NCBI GenBank assembly: GCA_002938315.1
Contig: PTLL01000007.1
Location: forward strand, 1-55,337
From: Alphaproteobacteria bacterium MarineAlpha3_Bin2
GTDB taxonomy: Bacteria; Pseudomonadota; Alphaproteobacteria; Rhodospirillales; Casp-alpha2
DNA length: 55,337 bases
Direction of reading: 5' to 3'
The position numbers and the translations under genes are program-made. A model generated the notes under the pieces. That model saw only the letters and a program-made list of their open reading frames with translations, was not told the DNA's origin and did no database searches. Positions 1 to 7,656 of this stretch are shown piece by piece. The first letter of the stretch is position 1, and every line of letters starts with the position of its first letter.

Positions 1-710
1 TTCAGGTGTACGATGGTGGAAACGTAATTGATGATTGTCGGGATATCGAAAATCATATCGTCCGGCGTCGCCGATTGAACTTCTTCGCCGTTGAGTCGCG
101 TCGATAAGCGTATCTTAAACGGATCATCAATCTCATCGGCGGTGACGAAACACGGACCCGAGGCGCCCGACCCGGTGAAGTTCTTGCCCGCGGGGACACT
201 ATGCTTCTGCCATCCCCGAACCGACCCGTCGTCCATGATCGTATAACCGGCAATGACGTCAAATGCGTCTTCCTTGGCAACAGCCCGGCATTCACGTCCG
301 ATCACCAACACCAGCTCACCCTCATAATCGAAAGTCTGGGCGGCTTCACCCGGTGGTAGGATCAAGGGCTGCAGATGGCCAACCAGGGCACCTTCCCATT
401 TATTGAAAAGAGAAATGTTTTCCGGCGGCGGCATGTCGCCGTGAACGGGATGGCGCTTCGGGTAATTGACGCCGACGCAGATGACTTTTTCAGCATCATG
501 AAGCGGCGGCAGATAGTGGGCGTCCTCTAATCCGATATCAACATCCCTTCCCTCAGCCCAGTCGGCGATATCGGCAAAGCCATTTTTTTCGATGACCGCG
601 CGGATGGATGGATAGGTGTCAGCCAAGGCCCCGGTCACGGCAATAATACCATCCTCGGTGTAGACGCCGAGCCTTGGCTTTTCGTCTTCAAGGTAACACG
701 CCAATTTCAT
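1..710 (-). CDS. Fumarylacetoacetate hydrolase family protein (3' end outside window)
   Basis: Reading leftwards from an ATG at 708-710, an open frame of about 236 codons runs off the window edge without a stop. The translation starts MKLACYLEDEKPRLGVYTED and contains the family block ICVGVNYPKRH followed by FDYEGELVLVIGR, the metal-binding Glu-x-Glu region of FAH-fold hydrolases and isomerases, then GYTIMDDGSVRGWQ. The N-terminal part (about 75 residues) is the small DUF2437-like domain common in these proteins. The family cleaves or isomerises 2-oxo/1,3-dicarbonyl acids in aromatic catabolism; the substrate cannot be read here. It is divergent from the GST at 787, a frequent pairing in aromatic-compound degradation, with a 76-bp gap that must hold both promoters. 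Confidence 0.9.
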   Translation of the reverse strand, partial: MKLACYLEDEKPRLGVYTEDGIIAVTGALADTYPSIRAVIEKNGFADIADWAEGRDVDIGLEDAHYLPPLHDAEKVICVGVNYPKRHPVHGDMPPPENISLFNKWEGALVGHLQPLILPPGEAAQTFDYEGELVLVIGRECRAVAKEDAFDVIAGYTIMDDGSVRGWQKHSVPAGKNFTGSGASGPCFVTADEIDDPFKIRLSTRLNGEEVQSATPDDMIFDIPTIINYVSTIVHL

Positions 711-786
711 GGCTCCCCCTCCCGCATCCGTTTACTGTGTTCCTGCATTTGTGCCATCCGGCACCTAAAATGGAAAGGCACCTCCC

Positions 787-1710
787 TTGAGCGACATCAT
801 CCTCCATCATTATCCGCAATCGCCGGTCACGGAGAAAGTCCGCGTCGTGCTCGGCATTAAGAGACTTGATTGGCGCTCGGTGATCATTCCCCGGCTGCCG
901 CCGAAACCCGACCTGATGCCATTGACTGGGGGGTACCGATTGACGCCGGTCATGCAAATTGGCGCCGATGTCTATTGCGACACCCAATGCATCATCCGCG
1001 AGCTCGAGCGCCGCCATCCTGAACCGACGTTGTTTCCGGGCGGCGCCGAGGGCATGGCTTGGGGGGTCGGCCGCTGGACCGACGGGCCGATGTTTGACAA
1101 CATTCTTGAGGTCGTTTTTGCCGACGCCGCCGACGACATGCCCGACGAATTCAAGGCCGACCGGGGATTGCTGTATTTCGGCCCCGGGTTTGACCTTTCA
1201 GCGCTCCAAGAAATCATGACTGACTCCCTGGTGCAGTTGCGCGCCCAATTCAGCTGGATGGACGAACGGGTGGCGGGCCGCGATTTCATGTTAGGCGCCG
1301 AACCGGGCCTACCCGACGCATTGTGTTATTACTTGGTCTGGTTCCTTCGCGGACGCTATTCGAAAGGGCCGGAATTTTTGGATCAATTTCAGCACTTGAT
1401 GAATTGGGAACAGCGCGTCGAGGCCATTGGCCACGGCCGTCCCACCGATATGAACTCTGCCGATGCGCTGGCCATCGCCAAGGACGCCACCCCGGCTGGT
1501 CAACGGAGTGATGTGGTTGACGACCTGGCCGGGCTTCACACCGGCGATAACGTCGCGGTCGAGCCCACCGGGGTCAGCGGCTGTACCGCCGTTGCCGGCA
1601 CGGTCATCCATATCGACAATCAGGAAATAGCCCTCGCCCGCACGGATGAGGTCATCGGCAACGTCGTCGTCCACTTCCCCCGCGCCGGATACCGGGTGAC
1701 GAAAGTTTGA
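787..1710 (+). CDS. Glutathione S-transferase family protein with C-terminal extension
   Basis: 307 residues from a TTG start; the only upstream ATG (771) is in another frame and stops at once, and a GGAAAGG stretch lies about 10 nt before the TTG. Residues 1-80 form a thioredoxin-like GST N domain (IILHHYPQSPVTEKVRVVLG, with the cis-Pro region TPVMQI and the CDTQCIIRELE helix that binds the gamma-Glu of glutathione). Residues about 90-220 look like the helical GST C domain. The last ~75 residues form an extra segment rich in Val, Asp and Gly, making the protein about 90 residues longer than usual GSTs. Such extended GSTs are known in alphaproteobacteria, but the function of the tail is unknown. 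The neighbouring FAH hydrolase suggests xenobiotic or aromatic catabolism (inference). Confidence 0.85.
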   Translation: MSDIILHHYPQSPVTEKVRVVLGIKRLDWRSVIIPRLPPKPDLMPLTGGYRLTPVMQIGADVYCDTQCIIRELERRHPEPTLFPGGAEGMAWGVGRWTDGPMFDNILEVVFADAADDMPDEFKADRGLLYFGPGFDLSALQEIMTDSLVQLRAQFSWMDERVAGRDFMLGAEPGLPDALCYYLVWFLRGRYSKGPEFLDQFQHLMNWEQRVEAIGHGRPTDMNSADALAIAKDATPAGQRSDVVDDLAGLHTGDNVAVEPTGVSGCTAVAGTVIHIDNQEIALARTDEVIGNVVVHFPRAGYRVTKV

Positions 1711-1838
1711 TTTTTAAAATTGGCGAAAATACTTTTACTTATCCCCAGGTTCCACAGGAAAACACCCCAATGTGGATTGAATAACTCTATGGCTCCGAAA
1801 ATTCGGGTGGTACTGTGTACGTGGAATTTAGGGAATTG

Positions 1839-1907
1839 GTTGGCTTGCCAAACGAGGAACTAAGTTCTGGAGTTCAGGAAAAGAGTTGGCTTGCCAACGA
1901 TGGAACT
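1839..1907 (+). repeat. Two direct repeats (23 nt, 46 bp apart) with internal palindromes
   Basis: Copies at 1839-1861 and 1885-1907 share GTTGGCTTGCCA, then ACGA, then GGAACT, differing by one inserted base on each side. Each copy carries a palindrome GTTGGC/GCCAAC and is followed by an inverted AGTTC or GTTCC that can pair with its GGAAC. At RNA level each unit makes two small hairpins; at DNA level they could be tandem protein-binding sites. Confidence 0.7.
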
Positions 1908-1966
1908 GGGTTCCACTCAAAGGTTCCCAGGGTCCGCAAGGATTTTAAGAAGTTTTGAGTAGGGAG

Positions 1967-2004
1967 CGGCCCGACGGAGCAATCCGACGGGCCGTTTTCT
2001 TTTT
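1967..2004 (+). terminator. Strong Rho-independent terminator
   Basis: Stem CGGCCCG / CGGGCCG with one A-A mismatch, four more pairs (CGGA/TCCG), a GCAA tetraloop, and then TTTTCTTTTT. The T run is only on the plus-strand side, so it stops transcription coming from the GST/ncRNA side. It lies directly against the end of the minus-strand pseudogene. Confidence 0.9.
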
Positions 2005-2009
2005 GCACC

Positions 2010-2283
2010 TCAAGAACCGCTGGCGCCGACGAATTCAGCGACTGCGTCGGCCAAATCTCCACCGAACAGGTCGAGGAAAAAATGACCGGCCTCCTAGACC
2101 CTGAAGCCCGCGCATGATCTCCATGTCCTAATGTGCCAAGGTACTGTCGGCCAGGGACTTGCCGGAGGCAAGGTGGAGGTTGGCATTCAGGGTCAACCCG
2201 CCATGCTTGATTATTACCTCTTCCGCATGCGCCGGCAGAACCAGGGCGCCAAACAATAGAGCGGCAACGAATACACGAACCAT
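2010..2283 (-). pseudogene. Internally deleted alpha/beta-hydrolase remnant with signal peptide
   Basis: From the ATG at 2281-2283 the minus strand reads MVRVFVAALLFGALVLPAHA, a clear signal peptide, then EEVIIKHGGLTLNANLHLAS and STLAH, an in-frame TAG (2128-2130), and DMEIMRGLQG in the same frame. In related secreted alpha/beta hydrolases a TLAH-x-x-MEIM segment follows the oxyanion-hole region, so the start matches that family. After a further frame change the strand reads HFFLDLFGGDLADAVAEFVG and ends at TGA 2010-2012, which resembles the C-terminus of the same family. The middle (nucleophile elbow, acid) is missing. I interpret it as one gene that lost its core by deletion, plus an amber codon. 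Confidence 0.7.
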
Positions 2284-2406
2284 CGAAAGCCCCCCGCTAT
2301 AATTTACATTTTTATAAAATGTTCAAAATTTCTAGCATCCAATGGACCGTTGCATCACCACCTTTTCCCCCTTTCCCCCTCAGCCGCCAGCGTGTAGAAC
2401 GCCTCC

Positions 2407-3567
2407 ATGCCGATCATCACCGACACCCAAGCCCTGAGTGAATTCTGCGACCGCCTACGCGGCGCCGAATTCATCACCGTCGATACCGAATTCATGCGGG
2501 AAAAGACCTATTGGCCAATCCTGTGTCTGGTCCAAGTGGCTGGGCCGGACGAAGCCAAGGCCATCGACGCCATGGCCGACGGCATCGATCTTGCCCCGTT
2601 GTTCGAGCTGATGGCTGACGACAGCATCCTCAAAGTCTTCCATGCCGCGCGACAGGATTTGGAAATTTTTCACCACCTGGCCGGGGCGTTACCGACGCCG
2701 GTATTCGATACCCAGGTCGCGGCCACGGTCTGCGGCTTCGGCGACTCGGTCGGCTATGAGGCGTTAATCGCCCAGTTGGTCAACGCCAAAGTTGACAAAG
2801 GATCCCGCTTCACAGATTGGACTCTCAGACCGTTGAGCGACCGTCAACTCGATTACGCCATGGCCGACGTTACCCACCTGCGCCCGGCTTACGAAAAACT
2901 TGCCGCAAAGCTGCACGCCAACAACCGCGAGGGCTGGTTGGAAGAAGAAATGGCGGTGCTGGCGAACCCCAATACCTATACCGGCAACCCGACCGAGGCA
3001 TTCCGCCGGATCAAGGCGCGGTCCACCGGTCCGCGCATGTTGGCGGTATTGCGCGAATTGGCGAAATGGCGGGAGTTGGAAGCCCAGCGCCGTGATATTC
3101 CCCGCAATAGGATCATCCGCGAAGAGTCGCTGGTCGAAATTGCCCATCACATGCCCACCACCCCCGAACAGCTGGGCCGCACCCGCGGTCTCGGCGGCAA
3201 AATGGCCAAGGGCAACTACGGCCAGAAGATTCTGGACGCCGTCGAAATGGGTAAGGCCGTGCCCGACAAGGACTGCCCACAGCCAATAATAAAGCCGAGA
3301 TTGCCGCGCGGTATCGGCCCGGTTACCGACCTGTTGAAGGTCCTGCTGAAAATGAAATCCGAAGATTCAGGCGTCGCCTCCAAGCTACTGGCTTCCGCCG
3401 CCGATGTTGAGGTCATTGCCGCCTTTGGCGCCGATGCCGATGTCAAGGCGCTGAAGGGCTGGCGCCGAGAGGTTTTCGGCGATGACGCGCTGAAGCTGCG
3501 CGCCGGTGACATGTCGCTTTCGGTCAAGGGCAAGAGGCTGAAGTTTCTGCCCACGGACGGAACCTAG
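2407..3567 (+). CDS. rnd: Ribonuclease D
   Basis: 386 residues, the usual size for RNase D, a 3'-5' exoribonuclease that trims tRNA 3' ends. The DEDDy catalytic residues are visible: Asp/Glu in VDTEFMREKTYWP (about residues 21-33), Asp in HAARQDLEIFHHL (about 80-92), and Tyr/Asp in LDYAMADVTHL (about 148-158). An HRDC domain follows (about 205-290: REELVEIAHHMP-like segment with TRGLGGKMAKGNYGQKIL), then a C-terminal HRDC-like region. ATG start at 2407 after a 120-nt leader. The stop is TAG, so TAG is an ordinary terminator in this genome. The gene is followed after 10 nt by a GST, probably co-transcribed. Confidence 0.96.
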   Translation: MPIITDTQALSEFCDRLRGAEFITVDTEFMREKTYWPILCLVQVAGPDEAKAIDAMADGIDLAPLFELMADDSILKVFHAARQDLEIFHHLAGALPTPVFDTQVAATVCGFGDSVGYEALIAQLVNAKVDKGSRFTDWTLRPLSDRQLDYAMADVTHLRPAYEKLAAKLHANNREGWLEEEMAVLANPNTYTGNPTEAFRRIKARSTGPRMLAVLRELAKWRELEAQRRDIPRNRIIREESLVEIAHHMPTTPEQLGRTRGLGGKMAKGNYGQKILDAVEMGKAVPDKDCPQPIIKPRLPRGIGPVTDLLKVLLKMKSEDSGVASKLLASAADVEVIAAFGADADVKALKGWRREVFGDDALKLRAGDMSLSVKGKRLKFLPTDGT

Positions 3568-3577
3568 GATTCCCGCC

Positions 3578-4192
3578 ATGATCCTGGTCGGCCAATTGGA
3601 TTCGCCATTCGTCCGCCGCGTTGCCGTCAGCATGAATATCTACGGCCTCCCATTCGAACGTCAGGTTATTTCCGTTTACGCCGATGCTGATGCGGTCCGC
3701 GCCGTCAATCCGCTTGGCAAGGTGCCGGCCTTGATCCTGGATGATGGCGAGACCCTTTTCGACAGCCAAATGATCCTTGATTACCTGGACGAACTGGCCG
3801 GCCCTGATCGTGCCTTGACCGCACCCAACGGGCCTGAACGCCGTGATGTACTGCGTTGCTGCGCCGTTTCGCTGGGCCTTTCGGAAAAAGTAGTCGGGCT
3901 GAATTTTGAGACCAAGCAGCGCGATCCTGATACCATCGACGATGGCGTGATCGCAAGATTGGAAACACAGGTGAAATCCGCATTGAACTGGCTGGATGCG
4001 CGCCAGCCGAACCCCTGGCTTTGCGGCTCGAACATGACCCAAGCCGATATCACCGCGACGGCGGCGTTCACCCATTTATTCAACAGGCGCGGCGAATTGT
4101 TTCCTGAAAGTGATTACCCAACTCTGGCGGCGCTCCGGAAACGGGCAGAGGCGCTTCCTCCCTTTCAAGCATCCCCGTTCCCGGCGGATTGA
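3578..4192 (+). CDS. Glutathione S-transferase family protein
   Basis: 204 residues with the standard two-domain GST layout: thioredoxin-like N domain (MILVGQLDSPFVRRVAVSMN, then NPLGKVPALILDDGETLFDS with the cis-Pro and the Ser that contacts glutathione, residues about 1-80) and an all-alpha C domain ending ALPPFQASPF. The SPFVRRVAV start resembles bacterial GSTs related to YibF-type proteins. No signal peptide, so cytosolic. It starts 10 nt after rnd and ends 13 nt before the carbonic anhydrase start, which suggests one transcript; the three functions have no obvious common pathway. Confidence 0.88.
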   Translation: MILVGQLDSPFVRRVAVSMNIYGLPFERQVISVYADADAVRAVNPLGKVPALILDDGETLFDSQMILDYLDELAGPDRALTAPNGPERRDVLRCCAVSLGLSEKVVGLNFETKQRDPDTIDDGVIARLETQVKSALNWLDARQPNPWLCGSNMTQADITATAAFTHLFNRRGELFPESDYPTLAALRKRAEALPPFQASPFPAD

Positions 4193-4205
4193 GCTGAGCC
4201 AAGGT

Positions 4206-4844
4206 ATGACTGATACCGATGCCCTGTTGAACGGTTTTCGCAAATTCCGCGAAAACCTTTACGGAAAAAACCCCAAACAGTACCGTGACCTGCTGAGTAA
4301 GGGACAAAGCCCCCATTTCGCCGTGGTCGCGTGTGCGGATTCACGGGTCGATCCAGCCATCGCCTTTCAGACGGAACCGGGCGACATTTTCGCCATCCGC
4401 AACATCGCCGCCCTGGTACCGCCTTACGAGGACGACGGGCGTCATCACGGCACTAGCGCGGCGCTTGAATACGCGGTCCGGATACTAAAGGTCGGGCACA
4501 TCATTATCATCGGCCATGCCCATTGCGGCGGGATCACCAACATGATCCACAAGCAGGAGGGAACCGAGTCCACCGATACCTTCATCTCGACCTGGACCGA
4601 TCTTTTGAAGCAGGCCCGCGAACGGGCGCTAAAGGCGGAACCGGGCCTCGAAGGAGAAGCGCTTCAAACCGCTTCAGAACGCCAGGCGGTGCTGGTGTCG
4701 CTGGACAACCTTAAAGCCTTCCCGTTCGTCATTGACGCGGTGGCCGCTGGAACCCTCAGCCTACACGGATGGTATCTCAATATTTTCGAAGCTATGCTTG
4801 AGGCCTTCAATCCCGAAACCGGAACCTTCGAACTGCTGGGATAA
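4206..4844 (+). CDS. Beta-class carbonic anhydrase
   Basis: 212 residues from the ATG at 4206, chosen because AAGG lies just upstream and the longer frame (from 4110) would overlap the GST heavily. It catalyses CO2 + H2O to bicarbonate. Zinc ligands and catalytic dyad are visible: Cys and Asp-Arg in VVACADSRVDP (about residues 39-49), and His/Cys in IIIGHAHCGGI (about 99-109). The PGDIFAIRNIAALVPP block is typical of the family. Length and motifs fit the plant/bacterial-type enzyme. Downstream, 160 nt separate it from the next gene; only an 8-codon frame at 4849 starts there, without support as a gene. Confidence 0.96.
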   Translation: MTDTDALLNGFRKFRENLYGKNPKQYRDLLSKGQSPHFAVVACADSRVDPAIAFQTEPGDIFAIRNIAALVPPYEDDGRHHGTSAALEYAVRILKVGHIIIIGHAHCGGITNMIHKQEGTESTDTFISTWTDLLKQARERALKAEPGLEGEALQTASERQAVLVSLDNLKAFPFVIDAVAAGTLSLHGWYLNIFEAMLEAFNPETGTFELLG

Positions 4845-5008
4845 GACCATGCCTAAAATTTCAATCCTCAAGTAAGTACTGTAGGGATTGTTGGTGCAGG
4901 TTTTGAACGGTTCGCAAACGATAAACCCGACACCCGTTTTGACGCGCTGGATCACACCGCTGGGCTGTTAGGAAACAAAGACTCCGCCGAAAAGGAAGGA
5001 GAAGAGTG

Positions 5009-5905
5009 ATGAATGAACAACCAGTACGTAATGTCGCGGTCATCGGCCTCGGCCAGATGGGCGGCGGCATTGCCCGCAATTTAGACCGGGCCGGGTTGCT
5101 GGGCGCGGTGTGGGATCCAAACCCGGAAACCATGGCCACTTATTCCGAACGCGGTAATGTTGCCGTCGCGCCGCCGGCGGACCTGCCCGCAGATTGCCGC
5201 CGTCTCCTTTTCGTGGTGCCGGGCGTTGCGGAAATTACCGACTGCCTGACCGGACCGGACGCCATGTTGGAGCGCATGGAAAGCGGCGGGATCATTCTCG
5301 ATCTGACGACATCCGATCCCGACGCCAGCGGTGAACTGGCAACTGCAGCGGCTGCGCGCGACGTCGATTATCTTGATTGCGGCATGACTGGAGGCGCCGC
5401 CGGCGCCGATGCCGGCACAATGACATTGATGATTGGTGGGGAGGCGCGGGCAATCGAGGACTGCGCCGATATCCTTGCCGCATTGACCTCTCGTTTTTTC
5501 CATGTCGGACCGTCCGGCGCCGGCCACACCCTGAAACTGATCCACAACATGGTGCTGCACACGATGTTCCTGGCCAATGTGGAAGGTGTGCGGATGGCGG
5601 CGGGCATGGGCATCGACCCGGAAACGGTGATCGAGGTGTTTAATGCCGGCAATGCCCGCAGTTTCGTCAGCGAGGTCCGTTTCCCCAATCATATCCTATC
5701 CGGCACCTGGGATGGCCGATCACGGGTCGCTAATTTGGCCAAGGACTTGGGGCTGGCGACCAACCTATCGAACCGGAAAGGCGCACCGACGCCGTTCGGC
5801 GATTTGACGACGAGCATTCTGGCACGCGCCCTCGAGGCCGGCATGGAGAACACCGACTTCACAAAGCTATATGAGGCCTTCGAAGATATCTCCGGAAAAA
5901 CCTGA
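5009..5905 (+). CDS. NAD(P)-dependent 3-hydroxyisobutyrate dehydrogenase-like oxidoreductase
   Basis: 298 residues. An N-terminal Rossmann fold has the nucleotide-binding loop VIGLGQMGGGIARNL (about residues 9-23). The family's substrate-binding signature appears as DLTTSDPDASGELA and DCGMTGGAAGADAGTMTLMI, and the catalytic lysine lies in GHTLKLIHNMVLHTMF. These enzymes oxidise beta-hydroxyacids such as 3-hydroxyisobutyrate or tartronate semialdehyde; the exact substrate cannot be told. ATG at 5009 is preferred over GTG at 5006 because AAGGAAGGAG lies 8 nt upstream. Convergent with the SDR at 5908 with only 2 nt between stops. Confidence 0.9.
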   Translation: MNEQPVRNVAVIGLGQMGGGIARNLDRAGLLGAVWDPNPETMATYSERGNVAVAPPADLPADCRRLLFVVPGVAEITDCLTGPDAMLERMESGGIILDLTTSDPDASGELATAAAARDVDYLDCGMTGGAAGADAGTMTLMIGGEARAIEDCADILAALTSRFFHVGPSGAGHTLKLIHNMVLHTMFLANVEGVRMAAGMGIDPETVIEVFNAGNARSFVSEVRFPNHILSGTWDGRSRVANLAKDLGLATNLSNRKGAPTPFGDLTTSILARALEAGMENTDFTKLYEAFEDISGKT

Positions 5906-5907
5906 GC

Positions 5908-6687
5908 CTAAAACGTCCCCGGATAGTTGCCGCCGTCGATCAGCAGGTTCTGGCCGGTGATGTAACCGGCCTGGGCCGAGCACAGAAAGGCACAGTATTC
6001 GCCGAATTCATACGGGTCGCCGAAACGGCCCGCCGGAATCGAGGCGGCGCGTTTCTTGGTCATTTCCGCAACATCGGCGCCGGTTTTTTTTGCCGCCGCC
6101 GCGATATTCCCGTTCATGCGGTCGGTATCAAAGGCACCGGGCAGAAGGTTGTTGATGGTGACGTTGGCGCCAACGGTCTTGCGCGCGACTCCGGCAATAA
6201 AACCGGTTAACCCGGCCCGCGCCCCGTTGGACAGACCCAGGACTTCGATTGGCGCCTTAACCGAACTCGACGTGATATTGACGACACGTCCGAATTTACG
6301 TTCGATCATGCCGTCCACCGTCGCCTTGATCAGGAAGATCGGCGTCAGCATGTTGGCGTCAACGGCGGCAATCCAGACGTCGCGGTCCCAGTCGCGAAAA
6401 TCCCCCGGCGGCGGACCGCCGGCGTTGTTGACCAGGATATCCGGCGATGGGCAGGCGTCGAGAATCGCGGCGCGACCTTCTTCGGTGGTGATGTCGCAAG
6501 CCACCGTTGTCACCGCACCGCCACCCAAGGCCCGGATTTCCTCGGCCGCTGCCTCCAGGGTTTCGGATGTGCGCGCACAGATGGTGACATCAACGCCATT
6601 GTTCGCCAAGGAGCTGGCGCAGCCTTTCCCCAACCCCTTGCTGGCAGCGCAAACAATGGCTTTTTTTCCTGCCAAACCCAAATCCAT
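5908..6687 (-). CDS. SDR family oxidoreductase with divergent active site
   Basis: 259 residues, Rossmann fold with the cofactor motif AIVCAASKGLGKGCASSLA (residues about 10-28) and NNAGGPPPG (about 87-95). The usual catalytic Tyr-x-x-x-Lys is absent: after the conserved Ser in VVNITSSSVKAP the expected YSASK is replaced by LSNGARAGL. This matches a known subset of 3-oxoacyl-reductase-like SDRs that have N-x-x-R in place of Tyr/Lys. Whether they are dehydrogenases is unclear. The C-terminal LIDGGNYPGTF is typical of SDRs. Cytosolic. The start ATG at 6685-6687 has AGGAGAGA a few nt upstream. Confidence 0.9.
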   Translation of the reverse strand: MDLGLAGKKAIVCAASKGLGKGCASSLANNGVDVTICARTSETLEAAAEEIRALGGGAVTTVACDITTEEGRAAILDACPSPDILVNNAGGPPPGDFRDWDRDVWIAAVDANMLTPIFLIKATVDGMIERKFGRVVNITSSSVKAPIEVLGLSNGARAGLTGFIAGVARKTVGANVTINNLLPGAFDTDRMNGNIAAAAKKTGADVAEMTKKRAASIPAGRFGDPYEFGEYCAFLCSAQAGYITGQNLLIDGGNYPGTF

Positions 6688-6706
6688 AATTCTCTCTCCT
6701 ACTGTA

Positions 6707-6931
6707 CTAGTTATTTTCCAATTGCTTATTGTTCAGATATTGCTGAATGCCTTTCCAGGCCAGCCGGACCAAAATGTAAAACAGCGACGCGCCGAAGAGG
6801 ATGGTTATTTCCTGGGCCTTGCCGGCCTCCATCGCCCCTAAATCTTCGGTGCTAAAAACCTGGACCAAGGCATAGACGGAGACCAGGGCGGCCACCAACA
6901 CATCGCCCCAAGCGATCAATAATCTAATCAT
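6707..6931 (-). CDS. Small inner-membrane protein of unknown function
   Basis: 74 residues with two predicted membrane segments (about 3-24, LLIAWGDVLVAALVSVYALV; and about 41-60, EITILFGASLFYILVRLAW) and a polar C-tail IQQYLNNKQLENN. The ATG overlaps the stop of hdaA (ATGA at 6928-6931), so it is translationally coupled to it and likely to be the last gene of the DUF2066-pgsA-permease-hdaA transcript. Not recognised as a named family. Confidence 0.7.
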   Translation of the reverse strand: MIRLLIAWGDVLVAALVSVYALVQVFSTEDLGAMEAGKAQEITILFGASLFYILVRLAWKGIQQYLNNKQLENN

Positions 6932-7656
6932 TCATCCTCACTTTGAAAGTCCGTTTGCAAGACTTGTCGGACCAGCGCCACGGTGATGTTTCTATGTCGT
7001 TTAAGGGCCTGGTCGTCGATAGCGGCGACCATGCGCCGGGCGGCGTCAAAGGAGCGTTCCATACGGGCCAGCATGAATGATATGACGCCATCATCAATCT
7101 TCAACTGGCGGTCGGCGAATTGTTTGACCAAGACGGCGGTGATCAATCCATCATCGGGCGGGCCAATCCCGGCTTGCGTCGCCATGTTCAGGCGGGAGGC
7201 CAAATCGGCCAGACCGATCCCCCACCGTGCCGGCGGCTGCTTTGCAGTTAACATCAGGTGGCGGCCGGTTTCACCCAGGTGGTTATAGAGATGAAGGACG
7301 GCCTCTTCCAGGTCTGGGGAGGCAGCGGATGGACCAACCAGCAAATCAACGTCTTCAAGGACAGCCGCCGGCTCCTCGCCCACATAGACCGGCGGCTGGC
7401 TATCCAGAAGATCACCAGCGGTGACCACTTTGGCCATGCTCCTGGCCAGAAACACCTGAGCCAAATGGGTTTTGCCGGAACCAGCGGCGCCGTAAATCAC
7501 CAGCGCCGGCCCCGGCCAATCGGGCCAGGAGTCGAGCCAGCGCACCGCATCGGCATTAGGAGCCGCGACCAGGAAGTCGTCGCCGCCCAGCGCCGGGCGA
7601 TGGTCAAAATCGAGGGTGAGTTGAGCCGCTTCACGCACGTTTTTATGTAACACCAC
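6928..7656 (-). CDS. hdaA: DnaA-related regulatory inactivator HdaA
   Basis: 242 residues from a GTG at 7654-7656 (a second GTG follows directly); the longer frame up to 7809 would overlap the upstream permease by more than 160 nt. The N-terminus carries QLTLDF (residues 12-17), the beta-clamp-binding motif of Hda proteins. An AAA+ core follows: Walker A GAAGSGKTHLA (about 46-56), Walker B AAVLEDVDLLV, and sensor region PPARWGIGLADLASRL with the arginine finger. The DnaA DNA-binding domain is absent. Hda together with the clamp stimulates ATP hydrolysis by DnaA and so prevents re-initiation of replication. It starts inside the end of the permease gene (14-nt overlap), which implies coupled translation. 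Confidence 0.88.
   Translation of the reverse strand: MVLHKNVREAAQLTLDFDHRPALGGDDFLVAAPNADAVRWLDSWPDWPGPALVIYGAAGSGKTHLAQVFLARSMAKVVTAGDLLDSQPPVYVGEEPAAVLEDVDLLVGPSAASPDLEEAVLHLYNHLGETGRHLMLTAKQPPARWGIGLADLASRLNMATQAGIGPPDDGLITAVLVKQFADRQLKIDDGVISFMLARMERSFDAARRMVAAIDDQALKRHRNITVALVRQVLQTDFQSEDE

Larger units (their letters stand above)
1745..2004 (+). ncRNA. Candidate structured RNA in the 1711-2406 gap, ending in an intrinsic terminator
   Basis: No coding frame is convincing between the GST stop (1710) and the pseudogene at 2010. The plus strand instead shows a series of local hairpins: TCCACA/TGTGGA (about 1751-1776), GTTGGCTTGCCAAC-type palindromes at 1839 and 1885, and TGGAAC-TGG-GTTCCA at 1901-1915. 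They end at a textbook terminator (1967-2004). The GTTGGC...GGAACT module is duplicated 46 bp apart. The transcript could be an independent small RNA or a long 3' UTR of the GST mRNA. I could not assign it to a known family (6S, SRP RNA, tmRNA and RNase P signatures were looked for and not recognised). No clear promoter was found. Confidence 0.35.

Noticed and set aside
1745-2004. 6S, SRP, tmRNA or RNase P RNA
   Set aside because: None of the conserved cores of these RNAs could be recognised by eye; left as an unassigned candidate.
4849-4875. 8-codon frame MPKISILK between carbonic anhydrase and the dehydrogenase
   Set aside because: No ribosome-binding site pattern or homologous continuation; the next bases contain several stops in every frame.
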